Assembly: GCA_023441125.1 (NCBI GenBank)
Contig: JAEZQV010000392.1
Span: 1-18,174 of the forward strand
Length of the DNA stretch: 18,174 bases
Reading direction: 5' to 3'
From: Bacillota bacterium
GTDB lineage: Bacteria; Bacillota_C; Negativicutes; Sporomusales; Sporomusaceae
The notes below the pieces were generated by a model. It was not told the origin of the DNA and ran no database searches. It saw only the letters and a list, made by a program, of their open reading frames with translations. Positions 6,270 to 13,630 of this stretch are shown here, one piece after another; the first letter of the stretch is position 1, and each line of letters opens with the position of its first letter. The position numbers and the translations under genes were made by a program.

Positions 6270-7073
6270 ATGGACAAAGTAATGATTTCTGTTGCTCCGG
6301 TAGCAAGTACAGATAAAAATATAGTTCCTGCTGATATTGCGGCCGATGTTGTGCGTTGCTGGCAGGCAGGCGCCGCTTTGGTGCATCTGCATGTCCGGGA
6401 TGCCGCAGGCCAGCTGACGCCGGATATGGGTCTGCTGGAAGAAACGCTGCGGCTGATCCGCCAGGACTCCGACATTATTATTGAAGTGTCGACAGGCGGC
6501 GTTTCCGGTCTTTCCATACAGGAGCGGTGTGTTCCTCTGTATTCGGAGCTTGTTGAGGCCTGCTCCCTGAATGTGGGTTCCACCAACCTGGGAAAGGCCG
6601 TTTATTGCAATCCTCTGGATGATGTGGAGTACTGCGTCCGTGAGTTGTTAAAAATGAAGAAGACGCCGGAAGTGGAAGTCTTTGAAATCGGCCATATCCA
6701 TGCCATGAAGGAATTCATGGACCAATATGAATTTTGTGAGCCGGTGCTGTTCAGCATTGTCCTGGGTCACAGGGGCGAGGCTCCCGCCACGCCGCAGGCC
6801 CTGGCCGCGATGATTCAGATGATTCCGCCGGGGACTCTCTGGGGTATTACTCATGCCAACCGCCGTGATTTTTCCATTATTGCCGCCGCATTAGGTATGG
6901 GGGCCATTACTGTGCGTATTGGTTTTGAAGACAGCAATTATCTGGATGCCGCAACGGTAGTCGATAGCAATGTCCCGCTGGTGGAAAAAACGGTACGGCT
7001 GCTTGCGGCCATGGATAAAGCCCCCATGAGTCCGGCCGGGGCCAGGCAACATTTTAATATTCGGAGTAGATAA
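6270..7073 (+). CDS. BKACE family beta-keto acid cleavage enzyme (DUF849)
   Basis: A 267-residue TIM-barrel enzyme of the Kce/BKACE family. Known members use Zn2+ to condense a beta-keto acid with acetyl-CoA, giving acetoacetate and a new acyl-CoA. Visible signatures: HLHVRD with zinc ligands H39 and H41; EVSTGG (72-77); a central VEVFEIGHIHAM segment; LGHRGEAPAT (165-174); and VRIGFEDSN with the likely third ligand E220, then the family ending VPLVEKTVRL. The group R of the beta-keto acid cannot be read off safely. It starts at ATG 6270 behind a strong AGAGGAGGGG site and is tightly linked to the aldolase and kinase genes, so its substrate is probably an intermediate or by-product of their pathway. 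No CoA-transferase or thiolase for acetoacetate is in the window. Confidence 0.9.
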   Translation: MDKVMISVAPVASTDKNIVPADIAADVVRCWQAGAALVHLHVRDAAGQLTPDMGLLEETLRLIRQDSDIIIEVSTGGVSGLSIQERCVPLYSELVEACSLNVGSTNLGKAVYCNPLDDVEYCVRELLKMKKTPEVEVFEIGHIHAMKEFMDQYEFCEPVLFSIVLGHRGEAPATPQALAAMIQMIPPGTLWGITHANRRDFSIIAAALGMGAITVRIGFEDSNYLDAATVVDSNVPLVEKTVRLLAAMDKAPMSPAGARQHFNIRSR

Positions 7074-7089
7074 ATAGGGTGTTGAAGAC

Positions 7090-8526
7090 ATGAAACCATT
7101 ACCTAAGCGTAGTGCTGCTATATTAAAGACCTACCCGGCGGTGGACGGGAACTATGTTAGGGAGCTGCTGGCGCAGGCTGTCAGGAATGATCCGCACAAA
7201 ATCATTGTGCTGGATGATGACCCGACCGGTACGCAGACCGTGCATGACATTTCGGTATACACAGACTGGTCATACGAAAGCATTAGCCGCGGCTTTCGGG
7301 AAGACAACAAAATGTTTTACCTGCTGACCAATTCGCGCGGCTTAACCGCCGAACAGTCAGGGCAGGTTCACCGGGAAATCGGTGCAATGCTGGCGCGGGT
7401 TGCCGGCGAGCAGCAGCGGGATTATCTGATTGTCAGCCGCAGCGATTCCACGCTCCGGGGTCATTATCCTCTGGAAACCATAATCCTGGCAGAAGATTGG
7501 GCACGCTATCTCGGACAAAGCGTTGACGGCGAAATCCTCTGTCCCTATTTTAAGGCCGGCGGCCGTTTTACTATCGATAATATCCATTACGTGCAGTATG
7601 GCGACGTTCTCGTGCCGGCCGGGGAAACCGAGTTTGCCCAGGACAAAACCTTTGGCTACCAGTCGTCCGATTTGACCGCTTATATTGAAGAAAAGTCACA
7701 AGGCGCTTACCAAAAGGAAAGGGTGGTGACCATTTCCCTGCCGGAGCTGCGGGCGCTTAAGCTGGAGGCCATTGTTGACAAGCTTATGGGCGTGACCGGT
7801 TTCGGCAAAGTAGTCGTCAATGCGATCGATGCCTGTGATGTACAAGTATTTTGTATCGCGCTTTACCGGGCCATTGCCCAGGGCAAACACTTCTTATTCC
7901 GCACTGCGGCCGGCTTTGTAAAAGAACTGGGAGCGATTGCCGATAAGCCGCTGCTGACCAGGGAAGACATGATAACAAACTTTGACGGCATCGGCGGGCT
8001 CGTGGTAGTCGGTTCTCATACCCAAAAGACGACAGGCCAGGTAGAACAGCTAAAAACGCTTGCCGGCCTACAGTTTATTGAGTTTAATTCCGATCTGGTC
8101 CTGGATGAAGAGCGTTTTGCCGAAGAGATTGCCGCGGTCGTGCGGCAGGAGGAAGAGCTGCTGGCGCGGGGGGATACCGTCGTTGTTTATACCAAAAGAA
8201 AATTATTAACCCTTGTTAATGATTCCAGGGAAGAGGCGCTGGCGCGCTCGGTTAAAATCTCGGCGGCTGTACAGGCGCTGGTGAGCAGGCTGAAGGTAAC
8301 ACCGGCTTTTGTGGTTGCCAAGGGCGGGATTACATCCAGCGATATTGCCACCCGGGCCTTGCAGATCAAGCAGGCCCAGGTGCTGGGGCAGATACGGCCG
8401 GGTATCCCTGTCTGGCAGACAGGCGCCGAAAGTAAGTTTCCCCATATACCCTATATAGTTTTTCCGGGGAATGTCGGTGAGCGAGGCACGCTCAAGGAAG
8501 TCGTGGAAATATTGCTGGCCAAATAA
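7090..8526 (+). CDS. Four-carbon acid sugar kinase family (DUF1537)
   Basis: A 478-residue ATP-dependent sugar-acid kinase. The N-terminal substrate domain shows LDDDPTGTQTVHD (41-53), TNSRGLTAEQ (80-89), SRSDSTLRGHYPLE (116-129) and CPYFKAGGRFT (151-161). The C-terminal nucleotide domain shows VVVGSHTQKT (305-314) and AKGGITSSDIATRAL (410-424), ending in FPGNVG (458-463). Characterised members phosphorylate O4 of D-threonate, D-erythronate, L-threonate or 3-oxo-tetronates (DtnK, DenK, LtnK, OtnK). At 478 residues it is longer than most OtnK-type enzymes. It begins 16 bases after the BKACE stop; the ribosome site (TAGGGTG) is only fair, suggesting coupling. Its usual partner PdxA2 is not adjacent but is encoded 8 kb away on the other strand. 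Confidence 0.92.
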   Translation: MKPLPKRSAAILKTYPAVDGNYVRELLAQAVRNDPHKIIVLDDDPTGTQTVHDISVYTDWSYESISRGFREDNKMFYLLTNSRGLTAEQSGQVHREIGAMLARVAGEQQRDYLIVSRSDSTLRGHYPLETIILAEDWARYLGQSVDGEILCPYFKAGGRFTIDNIHYVQYGDVLVPAGETEFAQDKTFGYQSSDLTAYIEEKSQGAYQKERVVTISLPELRALKLEAIVDKLMGVTGFGKVVVNAIDACDVQVFCIALYRAIAQGKHFLFRTAAGFVKELGAIADKPLLTREDMITNFDGIGGLVVVGSHTQKTTGQVEQLKTLAGLQFIEFNSDLVLDEERFAEEIAAVVRQEEELLARGDTVVVYTKRKLLTLVNDSREEALARSVKISAAVQALVSRLKVTPAFVVAKGGITSSDIATRALQIKQAQVLGQIRPGIPVWQTGAESKFPHIPYIVFPGNVGERGTLKEVVEILLAK

Positions 8527-8542
8527 TAATAAAAGTGCTGGA

Positions 8543-8589
8543 AAAGGTCTCAATCTTTGTCTAACAAGGCTTGAGACCTTTGTATTTTA
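8543..8589 (+). terminator. Intrinsic terminator after the kinase operon
   Basis: AAAGGTCTCAA (8543-8553) pairs perfectly over 11 bp with TTGAGACCTTT (8571-8581), with a 17-base loop, followed by TGTATTTT. It lies 17 bases after the DUF1537 stop. Confidence 0.8.
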
Positions 8590-8802
8590 ACGGCTGTCTG
8601 CCGGACTTACTACGGCAGGTCACCCGGGCGGCGTGCCGGTATTTGCCGCAAAGGTTTTCAGGCCGGAAACAAGGGGACAGGGAACTGTTTTGACCATTTT
8701 TAAAGAGGTTAGCGCTTATAATACTCACTTGGCAAGTTGTGCGTAGCGTCCAACACCGAATTAACATATTATACATAAAAAGAAATTAGGTGGGTGAATA
8801 AC
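8590..8802 (+). other. Intergenic stretch with hairpins, an 18-bp repeat and a -10-like site
   Basis: It holds two GC hairpins (CTGCCG/CGGCAG at 8598-8603 and 8613-8618; GCGGC/GCCGC at 8628-8632 and 8645-8649), one copy of a dispersed repeat (8667-8684), and a perfect TATAAT at 8717-8722. The only TTGACC upstream of that box (8690-8695) is 21 bases away, too far for a standard promoter. The flavoprotein promoter is probably here but not precisely located. Confidence 0.4.
8667..8684 (+). repeat. Dispersed 18-bp repeat, copy 1
   Basis: AAACAAGGGGACAGGGAA occurs here and identically at 17597-17614 in the same orientation. In this copy ACAG and CTGT form a tight hairpin around GGAA. GGGGACAGG-type intergenic elements are common in some Firmicutes and Deltaproteobacteria genomes and can resemble REP elements spread by RAYT transposases. 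Confidence 0.7.
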
Positions 8803-10125
8803 TTGAATTATGAAGGGCTGACCGGGAAAGTTGTGGTACCGGGAGATCCCGGCTATGAGCGAGCCAGACAGGAGTACAATATAGCGATACAAAAGTATCC
8901 TGCCGTGATTGTGTATTGTTTTGAGGCCGACGATATAAAAAATGCGACAGTATGGTCCAGAGAACAGGGCCTAGAACTCAGAGTCCGGTCCGGCGGCCAT
9001 GACTATGAGGGCTACTCAACCGGCAACGGCAAATTGGTTATTGACACTTCGCCTCTGAATGGAGTAAGAATAAATGAATGTGAAGACACGGTAACGGTAC
9101 AGGCGGGGACGAGATTGCTGACGCTTTATGAGGAGTTATACCAAGCGGGCTATGCTTTTCCGGGCGGAACATGTCCTACCGTCGGAATATCCGGGCTGGT
9201 TCTGGGCGGGGGCATCGGCCTGTCCACCCGTTATTTAGGGTTGACGGCCGACAGTCTTTTACAGGCGAGAATGATCGACTATGAAGGCCGGCAGCTGACT
9301 GCGGATTGCGTTTGCAACGCAGAGTTGTTCTGGGCTTTACGCGGTGCAGGGGGCGGCAATTTCGGTGTTGTGACCGATTACAAATTCCGCGTGCCAAGAG
9401 TCAATAATATAACAGTAATTCAGCTTAGGTGGGATGATAACTTAGCGGCCCGGTACCGGTTTCTTGAGACCTGGCAGGACTGGCTGCCGCAGCTGGATCG
9501 CCGGCTAAGCCTATTTGGCGGCATCTATAAATTTGGCGCCTGGGTGAATGCATTTTTTTACGGAACCAGCGAAGCGGCAAGGCAAGTGTTGCAGCCGCTC
9601 TTAAATATACCGGGCTTAACCCTGGAAACCATCCGCTATGTTCCCTTTATTGACGCCATTAAGCTTATTGGGGCCATCTACCCGCCGCGGGAAGCGTTCC
9701 AGGCAACAGGACGCTTTGTTCACCGGCATTTTTCGCAGCAGGAATTAGCGGGACTAATTGATGTGATCGATAAGGCGCCTTCCTCTCCCGATTCGTCGAT
9801 ACGGGTATATTCACTGGGCGGAGCCGTCCGGGACACAGCGGCGGCAGCGACGGCTTTCCCTTACCGGCAGGCCGATTATATCATTGCGGTTGCTTCATCC
9901 TGGGAGCAGAAAAGCGAAGCAGACAGCCATCGGGAATGGATACTGTACGGTTTCGAGTATTTGTATCCAATCACCCGGGGCTCGTATATAAACTTTCCCT
10001 ACAGCCTGATACCCGATTATCAGCAAGCCTATTTCGACGGGAACCTCTGCCGGTTGCAGGCTGTAAAGAAGACCTATGATCCTTGCGATATATTCCGTTT
10101 TCCCCAAAGTATCAGGCTGCCGTAA
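8803..10125 (+). CDS. Berberine-bridge-type FAD oxidoreductase (bicovalent FAD predicted)
   Basis: A 440-residue flavoprotein of the BBE/oligosaccharide-oxidase family. The N-terminal FAD-binding domain (about 30-205) has RSGGHDYEGYS with H66 as the 8-alpha-histidyl attachment site and GGTCPTVGISGLVLGGG with C124 as the 6-S-cysteinyl site, so doubly linked FAD is predicted. NFGVVTDYKF closes that domain. The C-terminal BBE motif is KKTYDPCDIFRFPQSI. Relatives oxidise sugars to lactones, or alcohols and alkaloids, usually passing electrons to O2. There is no signal peptide, so it is cytosolic. I prefer the TTG start at 8803, after site TTAGGTGG; the in-frame GTG at 8794 touches that site. It stands alone between terminators. 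Substrate unknown, but oxidation of a sugar to an aldonic acid would suit the neighbourhood. Confidence 0.88.
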   Translation: MNYEGLTGKVVVPGDPGYERARQEYNIAIQKYPAVIVYCFEADDIKNATVWSREQGLELRVRSGGHDYEGYSTGNGKLVIDTSPLNGVRINECEDTVTVQAGTRLLTLYEELYQAGYAFPGGTCPTVGISGLVLGGGIGLSTRYLGLTADSLLQARMIDYEGRQLTADCVCNAELFWALRGAGGGNFGVVTDYKFRVPRVNNITVIQLRWDDNLAARYRFLETWQDWLPQLDRRLSLFGGIYKFGAWVNAFFYGTSEAARQVLQPLLNIPGLTLETIRYVPFIDAIKLIGAIYPPREAFQATGRFVHRHFSQQELAGLIDVIDKAPSSPDSSIRVYSLGGAVRDTAAAATAFPYRQADYIIAVASSWEQKSEADSHREWILYGFEYLYPITRGSYINFPYSLIPDYQQAYFDGNLCRLQAVKKTYDPCDIFRFPQSIRLP

Positions 10126-10161
10126 GCAAGCGGGTAAGTAAGCGTCGTGTACCCATGATGT

Positions 10162-10227
10162 TGAGCCGAACCAATCAGGCTCAGGCGTTTGCTGCGGCTC
10201 AGGCCGGTTTTGTATTGGGCCTGAGGC
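10162..10227 (+). terminator. Hairpins after the flavoprotein gene, possible terminator
   Basis: TGAGCC (10162-10167) pairs with GGCTCA (10178-10183). CTCAGGCC (10198-10205) pairs with GGCCTGAG (10218-10225). The sequences share the CTCAGGC core, so alternative pairings are possible. There is no T-run, so these are weak terminator candidates compared with the one at 10252. Confidence 0.35.
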
Positions 10228-10251
10228 TGCCGAACTGCTAGATATTATCAG

Positions 10252-10286
10252 AAAAAGGTACCAGGACTAAAAACTGGTACCTTTTT
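10252..10286. terminator. Bidirectional intrinsic terminator
   Basis: AAAAAGGTACCAG (10252-10264) and CTGGTACCTTTTT (10274-10286) pair over 13 bp around a 9-base loop. The T-run exists on both strands, and the element sits between convergent genes: the flavoprotein on plus and the permease on minus. Confidence 0.9.
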
Positions 10287-10341
10287 GCGCTATGCTTTTA
10301 ATTCAGTGAAAGGCGGTCTTTACGGGCCGGTAGTGCTGTAG

Positions 10342-11157
10342 CTACAGGATGAGTGGCGCAATCATGCCGCTAATTATCCCGATAACGGCCACTGCTGCCA
10401 GGACAAATAACAGTATTTTGACCGGAAAGGCATTTTTTAGAATTAAAATGGAAGGGAGACTTACCGACGGTAGCGTCATGAGCAGAGCGGCTGCCGGACC
10501 GACACCAAGCCCAAAGGCCATCAGGGTTTGAATCACCGGGATCTCTGCAGCAGTGGGAATGACAAAGAGGGTGCCGGCGAGCGCGAGGCCGAGGACGGTC
10601 AAAATGTTATTGCCCCATTCCGGGCCGACGGCCGGGAAAAGCCAGGTCCGGGCGGCGCCAAGGGCAAACACGACGACCAGGTAAGCGGGTATTGTATCCA
10701 TGGTCAGGCGTCCTAAGGCCTTCAGCCAACTGCTAAACCAACTGGCGCTTTCTTCCTCACCTTCAATATTCAACAGCGAAGCAGGCACCTGTTCTTCACC
10801 GGCAATTCGGTTGGCCAGCAGCGAAATGCCAAATACCAGGATCAGGCCGGCAATAATGCGGAACATGGCAAATTTCCAGGAGAGAACAAAACCCATAAAA
10901 ATAATGGTGGCTGGATTGAGTACCGGATTACCTAAAAAGAACGCCAGGGCCGAACCCACGGATGCCGAGCGGACACGCAAGCCTGCCGTCACAGGGGCGG
11001 CACAGCAGGAACACATCATACCCGGAAGGGAGGCGGCACCGGCAAGCGCTGCGCTGGAAAAGTCCCGACCGCCAAAGGCGCGGGCCACCCAATGCCTGGG
11101 GATAAGCACCTGCACAAGCGATCCCAGGAGAAGGCCTAAAACCACTGCTTTCCACAC
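10342..11157 (-). CDS. ArsP/DUF318-like permease (PF03773 type), start uncertain
   Basis: At least 271 residues with about eight membrane segments. The family hallmark is LPGMMCSCCAAPVTAGL (C49, C51, C52 from the GTG at 11157), then SVGSALAFFLGNPVLNPATI; a second copy-like half begins near ILTVLGLALAGT. ArsP members export trivalent organoarsenicals, but most PF03773 proteins have no known cargo. The start is a problem: GTG 11157 has no ribosome site. The same frame stays open upstream to 11190 and reads as family-like hydrophobic sequence (LNYAIAYFTAV), but no ATG or GTG occurs before the stop at 11191-11193. A CTG at 11187 is the only near-cognate start. The best ribosome site (AAGGA at about 11188-11192) serves an out-of-frame ATG at 11180. 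A recent frameshift or a non-AUG start is possible. Confidence 0.8.
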   Translation of the reverse strand: MWKAVVLGLLLGSLVQVLIPRHWVARAFGGRDFSSAALAGAASLPGMMCSCCAAPVTAGLRVRSASVGSALAFFLGNPVLNPATIIFMGFVLSWKFAMFRIIAGLILVFGISLLANRIAGEEQVPASLLNIEGEEESASWFSSWLKALGRLTMDTIPAYLVVVFALGAARTWLFPAVGPEWGNNILTVLGLALAGTLFVIPTAAEIPVIQTLMAFGLGVGPAAALLMTLPSVSLPSILILKNAFPVKILLFVLAAVAVIGIISGMIAPLIL

Positions 11158-11197
11158 CGCGGTAAAGTAGGCGATGGCATAGTTCAGTCCTTAATTT

Positions 11198-11209
11198 TTG
11201 TTATAACAA
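11198..11209. promoter_or_regulatory. Perfect palindrome upstream of the permease, operator candidate
   Basis: TTGTTATAACAA is a perfect 12-bp palindrome. On the minus strand a TATAAT lies at 11229-11224 with TATACA at 11254-11249 (19-base spacer), so the palindrome would cover about +8 to +19 of a permease transcript. This is a typical place for a repressor such as an ArsR-type protein, though no such gene is in the window. Confidence 0.4.
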
Positions 11210-11484
11210 CATAAATATTTTCTATTATACATATAAAAAACCTCTTAATGTATAAAAAATTTGCAAAAAGTAAATGCGTGTTTGTATAAGCCGGCAATGC
11301 CAACTATATTTTGATTGATACCTAAAAATGTTTCTGCACAAATGCAGATGCAAGTGTTCAGTGAAGGAAATAGGGGGGGTAACAAGGAATAAGAAATAGC
11401 TAACCGGCATAAAAACCATTGCATATTGAACACTGTTCATAAACATGAATCACTAGTGTAATTTGCTATATTACCGGAGGTATT
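11210..11484. other. AT-rich intergenic region, divergent promoters likely
   Basis: No gene is supported in this AT-rich stretch. It should hold the permease promoter on minus and the old IclR promoter on plus. Dyads seen: TTCA-G-TGAA at 11357-11365 and TGAAC-ACT-GTTCA at 11427-11439. The second lies about 45 bases before the IclR remnant and could be its former operator. The minus-strand open frame here is low-complexity, without a ribosome site. Confidence 0.35.
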
Positions 11485-11949
11485 ATGGCTGACAATAAGA
11501 AATCTAATATAAAATCTGCATGCGTGTGCTTGATGTCCTGGAATTTATCGTAAACTGTGCAAAGCCGCCAACCTTTGGCGTTATTCGCGAGGCGCTTGAC
11601 AGCCCGAAGAGTTCATTGTCCTATCTTTTGCAGGATCTGATTGCACGCGACTATATCAATAATGATCCTGAACGTAAAGTATATTATCCGGCCTCAGGCT
11701 TATTCGGTTAGGCGCTTCCAGTTTCAATAACACGGATATATCGCGGGAAATATCTTTGGGCACCAAAAAGCTCAGTGATGAGCTTGGCGTTACCGCCCAT
11801 GCAGCAATTTTGGACGGCCGTTTGTGGTTTATATCGCCAAATCACAGAGCGCAAAAGAACTCTCCATGCGGTTAGGGAAAATTTAAATGTACTGGAGGTC
11901 TTTTGCAAAATTGTTTAGACAAAAAGTAATTGACAAATTAGTAAAATAA
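11485..11949 (+). pseudogene. Decayed IclR-family transcription regulator
   Basis: Four pieces in shifting frames line up with an IclR regulator. From ATG 11485 (site CGGAGG) comes MADNKKSNIKSA. After a missing base near 11519, the frame at 11520 gives MRVLDVLEFIVNC and the helix-turn-helix region with SPKSSLSYLLQDLIARDYI. After another missing base near 11700, the frame at 11702 gives IRLGASSFNNTDISREI through VTAHAAILDG. After a third near 11820, the frame at 11821 gives FVVYIAKSQSAKELSMRLGKI, then a stop at 11884-11886 and a tail to 11949 that still resembles family sequence (MYWRSFAKLF, VIDKLVK). Intact IclR proteins have about 250 residues; most of the effector domain is gone. It probably once controlled the aldolase gene just downstream. 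Confidence 0.85.
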
Positions 11950-11960
11950 GTCTGGCTATG
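11930..11960 (+). promoter_or_regulatory. Possible promoter of the DapA-family gene
   Basis: A perfect TTGACA lies at 11930-11935, inside the tail of the IclR remnant, about 77 bases before the aldolase ATG. The -10 is poor: GCTATG at 11955-11960 with a 19-base spacer. Activity is uncertain. Confidence 0.3.
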
Positions 11961-12011
11961 GCCGGAGCTTATATGAAATAGTCTTACCAGGTGAAGAAGG
12001 AGAGAATAGTT

Positions 12012-12905
12012 ATGTTTAGAGGCGTTATTACACCGGTGATCACAGTATTTGACAAGTTGGGCAAATTGGATTTCGCGGGAAATCAGCAGGTTATCGACCG
12101 GCTTATTGACAATGGCATGAACGGGCTGCTGTTTTTGGGCAGCATTGGTGAATTTTTTGCCCTTACTATGGCCGAGAAAAAAGACTTCATTCGTTTTGCC
12201 GTTACAACAGTCAATAAAAGGGTGCCTGTCCTAATCGGTACCGGCGGTACGGTACAGGAAGAGGTCATTGAGCTGACTCATTTTGCCGAGCAGGCCGGTG
12301 CGGATGGCGTCGTGGTGATATCCCCGTATTATTTCAAATTGGATACCGCTGCTCTTTACCGGTATTACGCCAATGTTGCCCGCAGCACTACCATGCCGGT
12401 CATGATTTACAATTTTCCTGATCGAACCGCCGTTAACCTGGAACCGGAGCTTATCCTGAAATTAGCGCAGGAATTTAAGCATATTGTCGCGATTAAAGAT
12501 ACCGTTGATAATATCAGCCACACCCGCAACCTGATCCATGTGGTAAAAAGCAAGGTCCCGGATTTCCGTGTTCTTTCGGGCTTTGATGAGTATTTGGTCC
12601 CCAACCTGATGGCCGGCGGCGATGGGGTTATCGGCGGGTTAACCAACGTAATTCCGGCTGTCTTTGCCGGGCTGTTACAGTCTTACCGGCAAAAGGATTT
12701 TAGCGGCGTAACCGCCGCGCAGGGCAAGGTATCCATGCTGATGAATTTATACGATGTTTCCCAGCCTTTTGTAGCCGCTATTAAGGGCGCTGTTGCCGCC
12801 CAAGGCGTACCTATCGGCGCTTACGTGCGGGAACCGTCAGGTTCTTTGGAAACGTACCAGTTAGAGAAAATTAATGAGTTACTGGCAAAGGTCAATAAGC
12901 TGTAA
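12012..12905 (+). CDS. DapA/NAL family Schiff-base aldolase or synthase
   Basis: A 297-residue class I aldolase of the dihydrodipicolinate synthase / N-acetylneuraminate lyase / 2-keto-3-deoxy-gluconate aldolase family. Seen: GSIGEF (43-48), GTGGT (76-80), Y106-Y107, catalytic Y133 in IYNFPDRTAV, R138, and Schiff-base K162 in AIKDTVDN. Members join or split pyruvate and an aldehyde. R138 aligns with the carboxylate-binding arginine of true DapA, yet the loop GSIGEF and the location beside sugar-acid genes favour a catabolic 2-keto-3-deoxy acid aldolase; the two cannot be separated here. ATG 12012 follows AAGGAGAG; an in-frame GTG at 11991 lies upstream of that site and is less likely. The gene is intact although its probable regulator is broken. 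Confidence 0.9.
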   Translation: MFRGVITPVITVFDKLGKLDFAGNQQVIDRLIDNGMNGLLFLGSIGEFFALTMAEKKDFIRFAVTTVNKRVPVLIGTGGTVQEEVIELTHFAEQAGADGVVVISPYYFKLDTAALYRYYANVARSTTMPVMIYNFPDRTAVNLEPELILKLAQEFKHIVAIKDTVDNISHTRNLIHVVKSKVPDFRVLSGFDEYLVPNLMAGGDGVIGGLTNVIPAVFAGLLQSYRQKDFSGVTAAQGKVSMLMNLYDVSQPFVAAIKGAVAAQGVPIGAYVREPSGSLETYQLEKINELLAKVNKL

Positions 12906-12993
12906 TGCGGGTTTAACGCCGTCAGGCAGGCAAGCAAACCGTGGCAGCCGATCGCTTGTGTAAGTTTACAAAAACTAAAAATAAGCTTGGCAT

Positions 12994-13053
12994 AATAAGA
13001 TCGCAGACGTTACTGGCTGTTTCAACCGCAACTGCGATCTTATTGTTTCGTTT
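12994..13053 (+). terminator. Intrinsic terminator after the DapA-family gene
   Basis: AATAAGATCGCAG (12994-13006) and CTGCGATCTTATT (13032-13044) form a 13-bp perfect stem with a 25-base loop, followed by GTTTCGTTT. Confidence 0.75.
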
Positions 13054-13127
13054 GGGCTAGTGGTAGGTATACCGGACAGTATTGCGAAGTTTTACCTGGT
13101 GAAGTATAGTAGAGCCAGGAGGAATAT

Positions 13128-13544
13128 ATGAACCTATATCTTGTACTTGGCGCAACAAATTCCGTTATCAGCTATGCCGAACTCTATGCGGAGGAAGCTC
13201 TGGCGACAGAGGCGGTAACCCGTTTTTTGGGGTGTGTTCCGGTTCAGCCGGCCGGCGGGAGCGTAGCGAGCTCACAAATTGACAACATAAACCGGCGTGC
13301 CTTGTATCTTCCTCTGCAGGTTGACCAAACCCAATGCGAGAAGGTGCTTTACGTTTTGGTCAGTTCGGTGCCCTATCTGCACAGTACTACCCGCGCCCGC
13401 GTTTTCTATGATGAGGCAGCGGCCAAAAACGAACTTCGCAGCTTTAATTCGGCAGTAAGCAGGACAACCTTTCACGCTTATTTATTAGCCTATACTTTTC
13501 CCGGCCTGCAGCGGTTAGCGGCAAGTTTTATGCCGAAGAACTGA
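13128..13544 (+). CDS. Small protein of unknown function
   Basis: A 138-residue protein I do not recognise. It begins MNLYLVLGATNSVISYAE and ends FMPKN, with a strong ribosome site AGGAGGA (13117-13123) and normal spacing to ATG 13128. It contains a middle segment of alternating hydrophobic residues (QCEKVLYVLVSSVPYL, about 68-83) suggesting a beta-strand core, and no clear membrane helix or signal peptide. It has two cysteines (C36 and C69). Codon use resembles its neighbours. It stands alone between two terminators. A possible TTGCGA-17-TATAGT promoter (13082-13110) would leave almost no leader, so I do not rely on it. Confidence 0.7.
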   Translation: MNLYLVLGATNSVISYAELYAEEALATEAVTRFLGCVPVQPAGGSVASSQIDNINRRALYLPLQVDQTQCEKVLYVLVSSVPYLHSTTRARVFYDEAAAKNELRSFNSAVSRTTFHAYLLAYTFPGLQRLAASFMPKN

Positions 13545-13554
13545 TGAAGCAAAT

Positions 13555-13596
13555 AAATAAGTCTTACATACCCCACCGGGCATGTAAGACTTATTT
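13555..13596. terminator. Bidirectional terminator between the small gene and the GntP gene
   Basis: AAATAAGTCTTACAT (13555-13569) and ATGTAAGACTTATTT (13582-13596) form a 15-bp perfect stem with a 12-base loop, placed between convergent genes. It would end the minus-strand pdxA2-larA-GntP operon as well as the plus-strand small gene. Confidence 0.85.
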
Positions 13597-13630
13597 TATC
13601 GTTATGATGTTTTTTGGCCGGATGCCGCTT

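Noticed and set aside
10349..11170. Plus-strand open frames opposite the permease gene
   Set aside because: The minus strand encodes a clear PF03773-type permease; the plus frames are its shadows.
11138..11180. 14-residue leader peptide from ATG 11180 on minus as a real gene
   Set aside because: It has a good ribosome site but no conserved peptide features and overlaps the permease; kept only as part of the start-codon anomaly.
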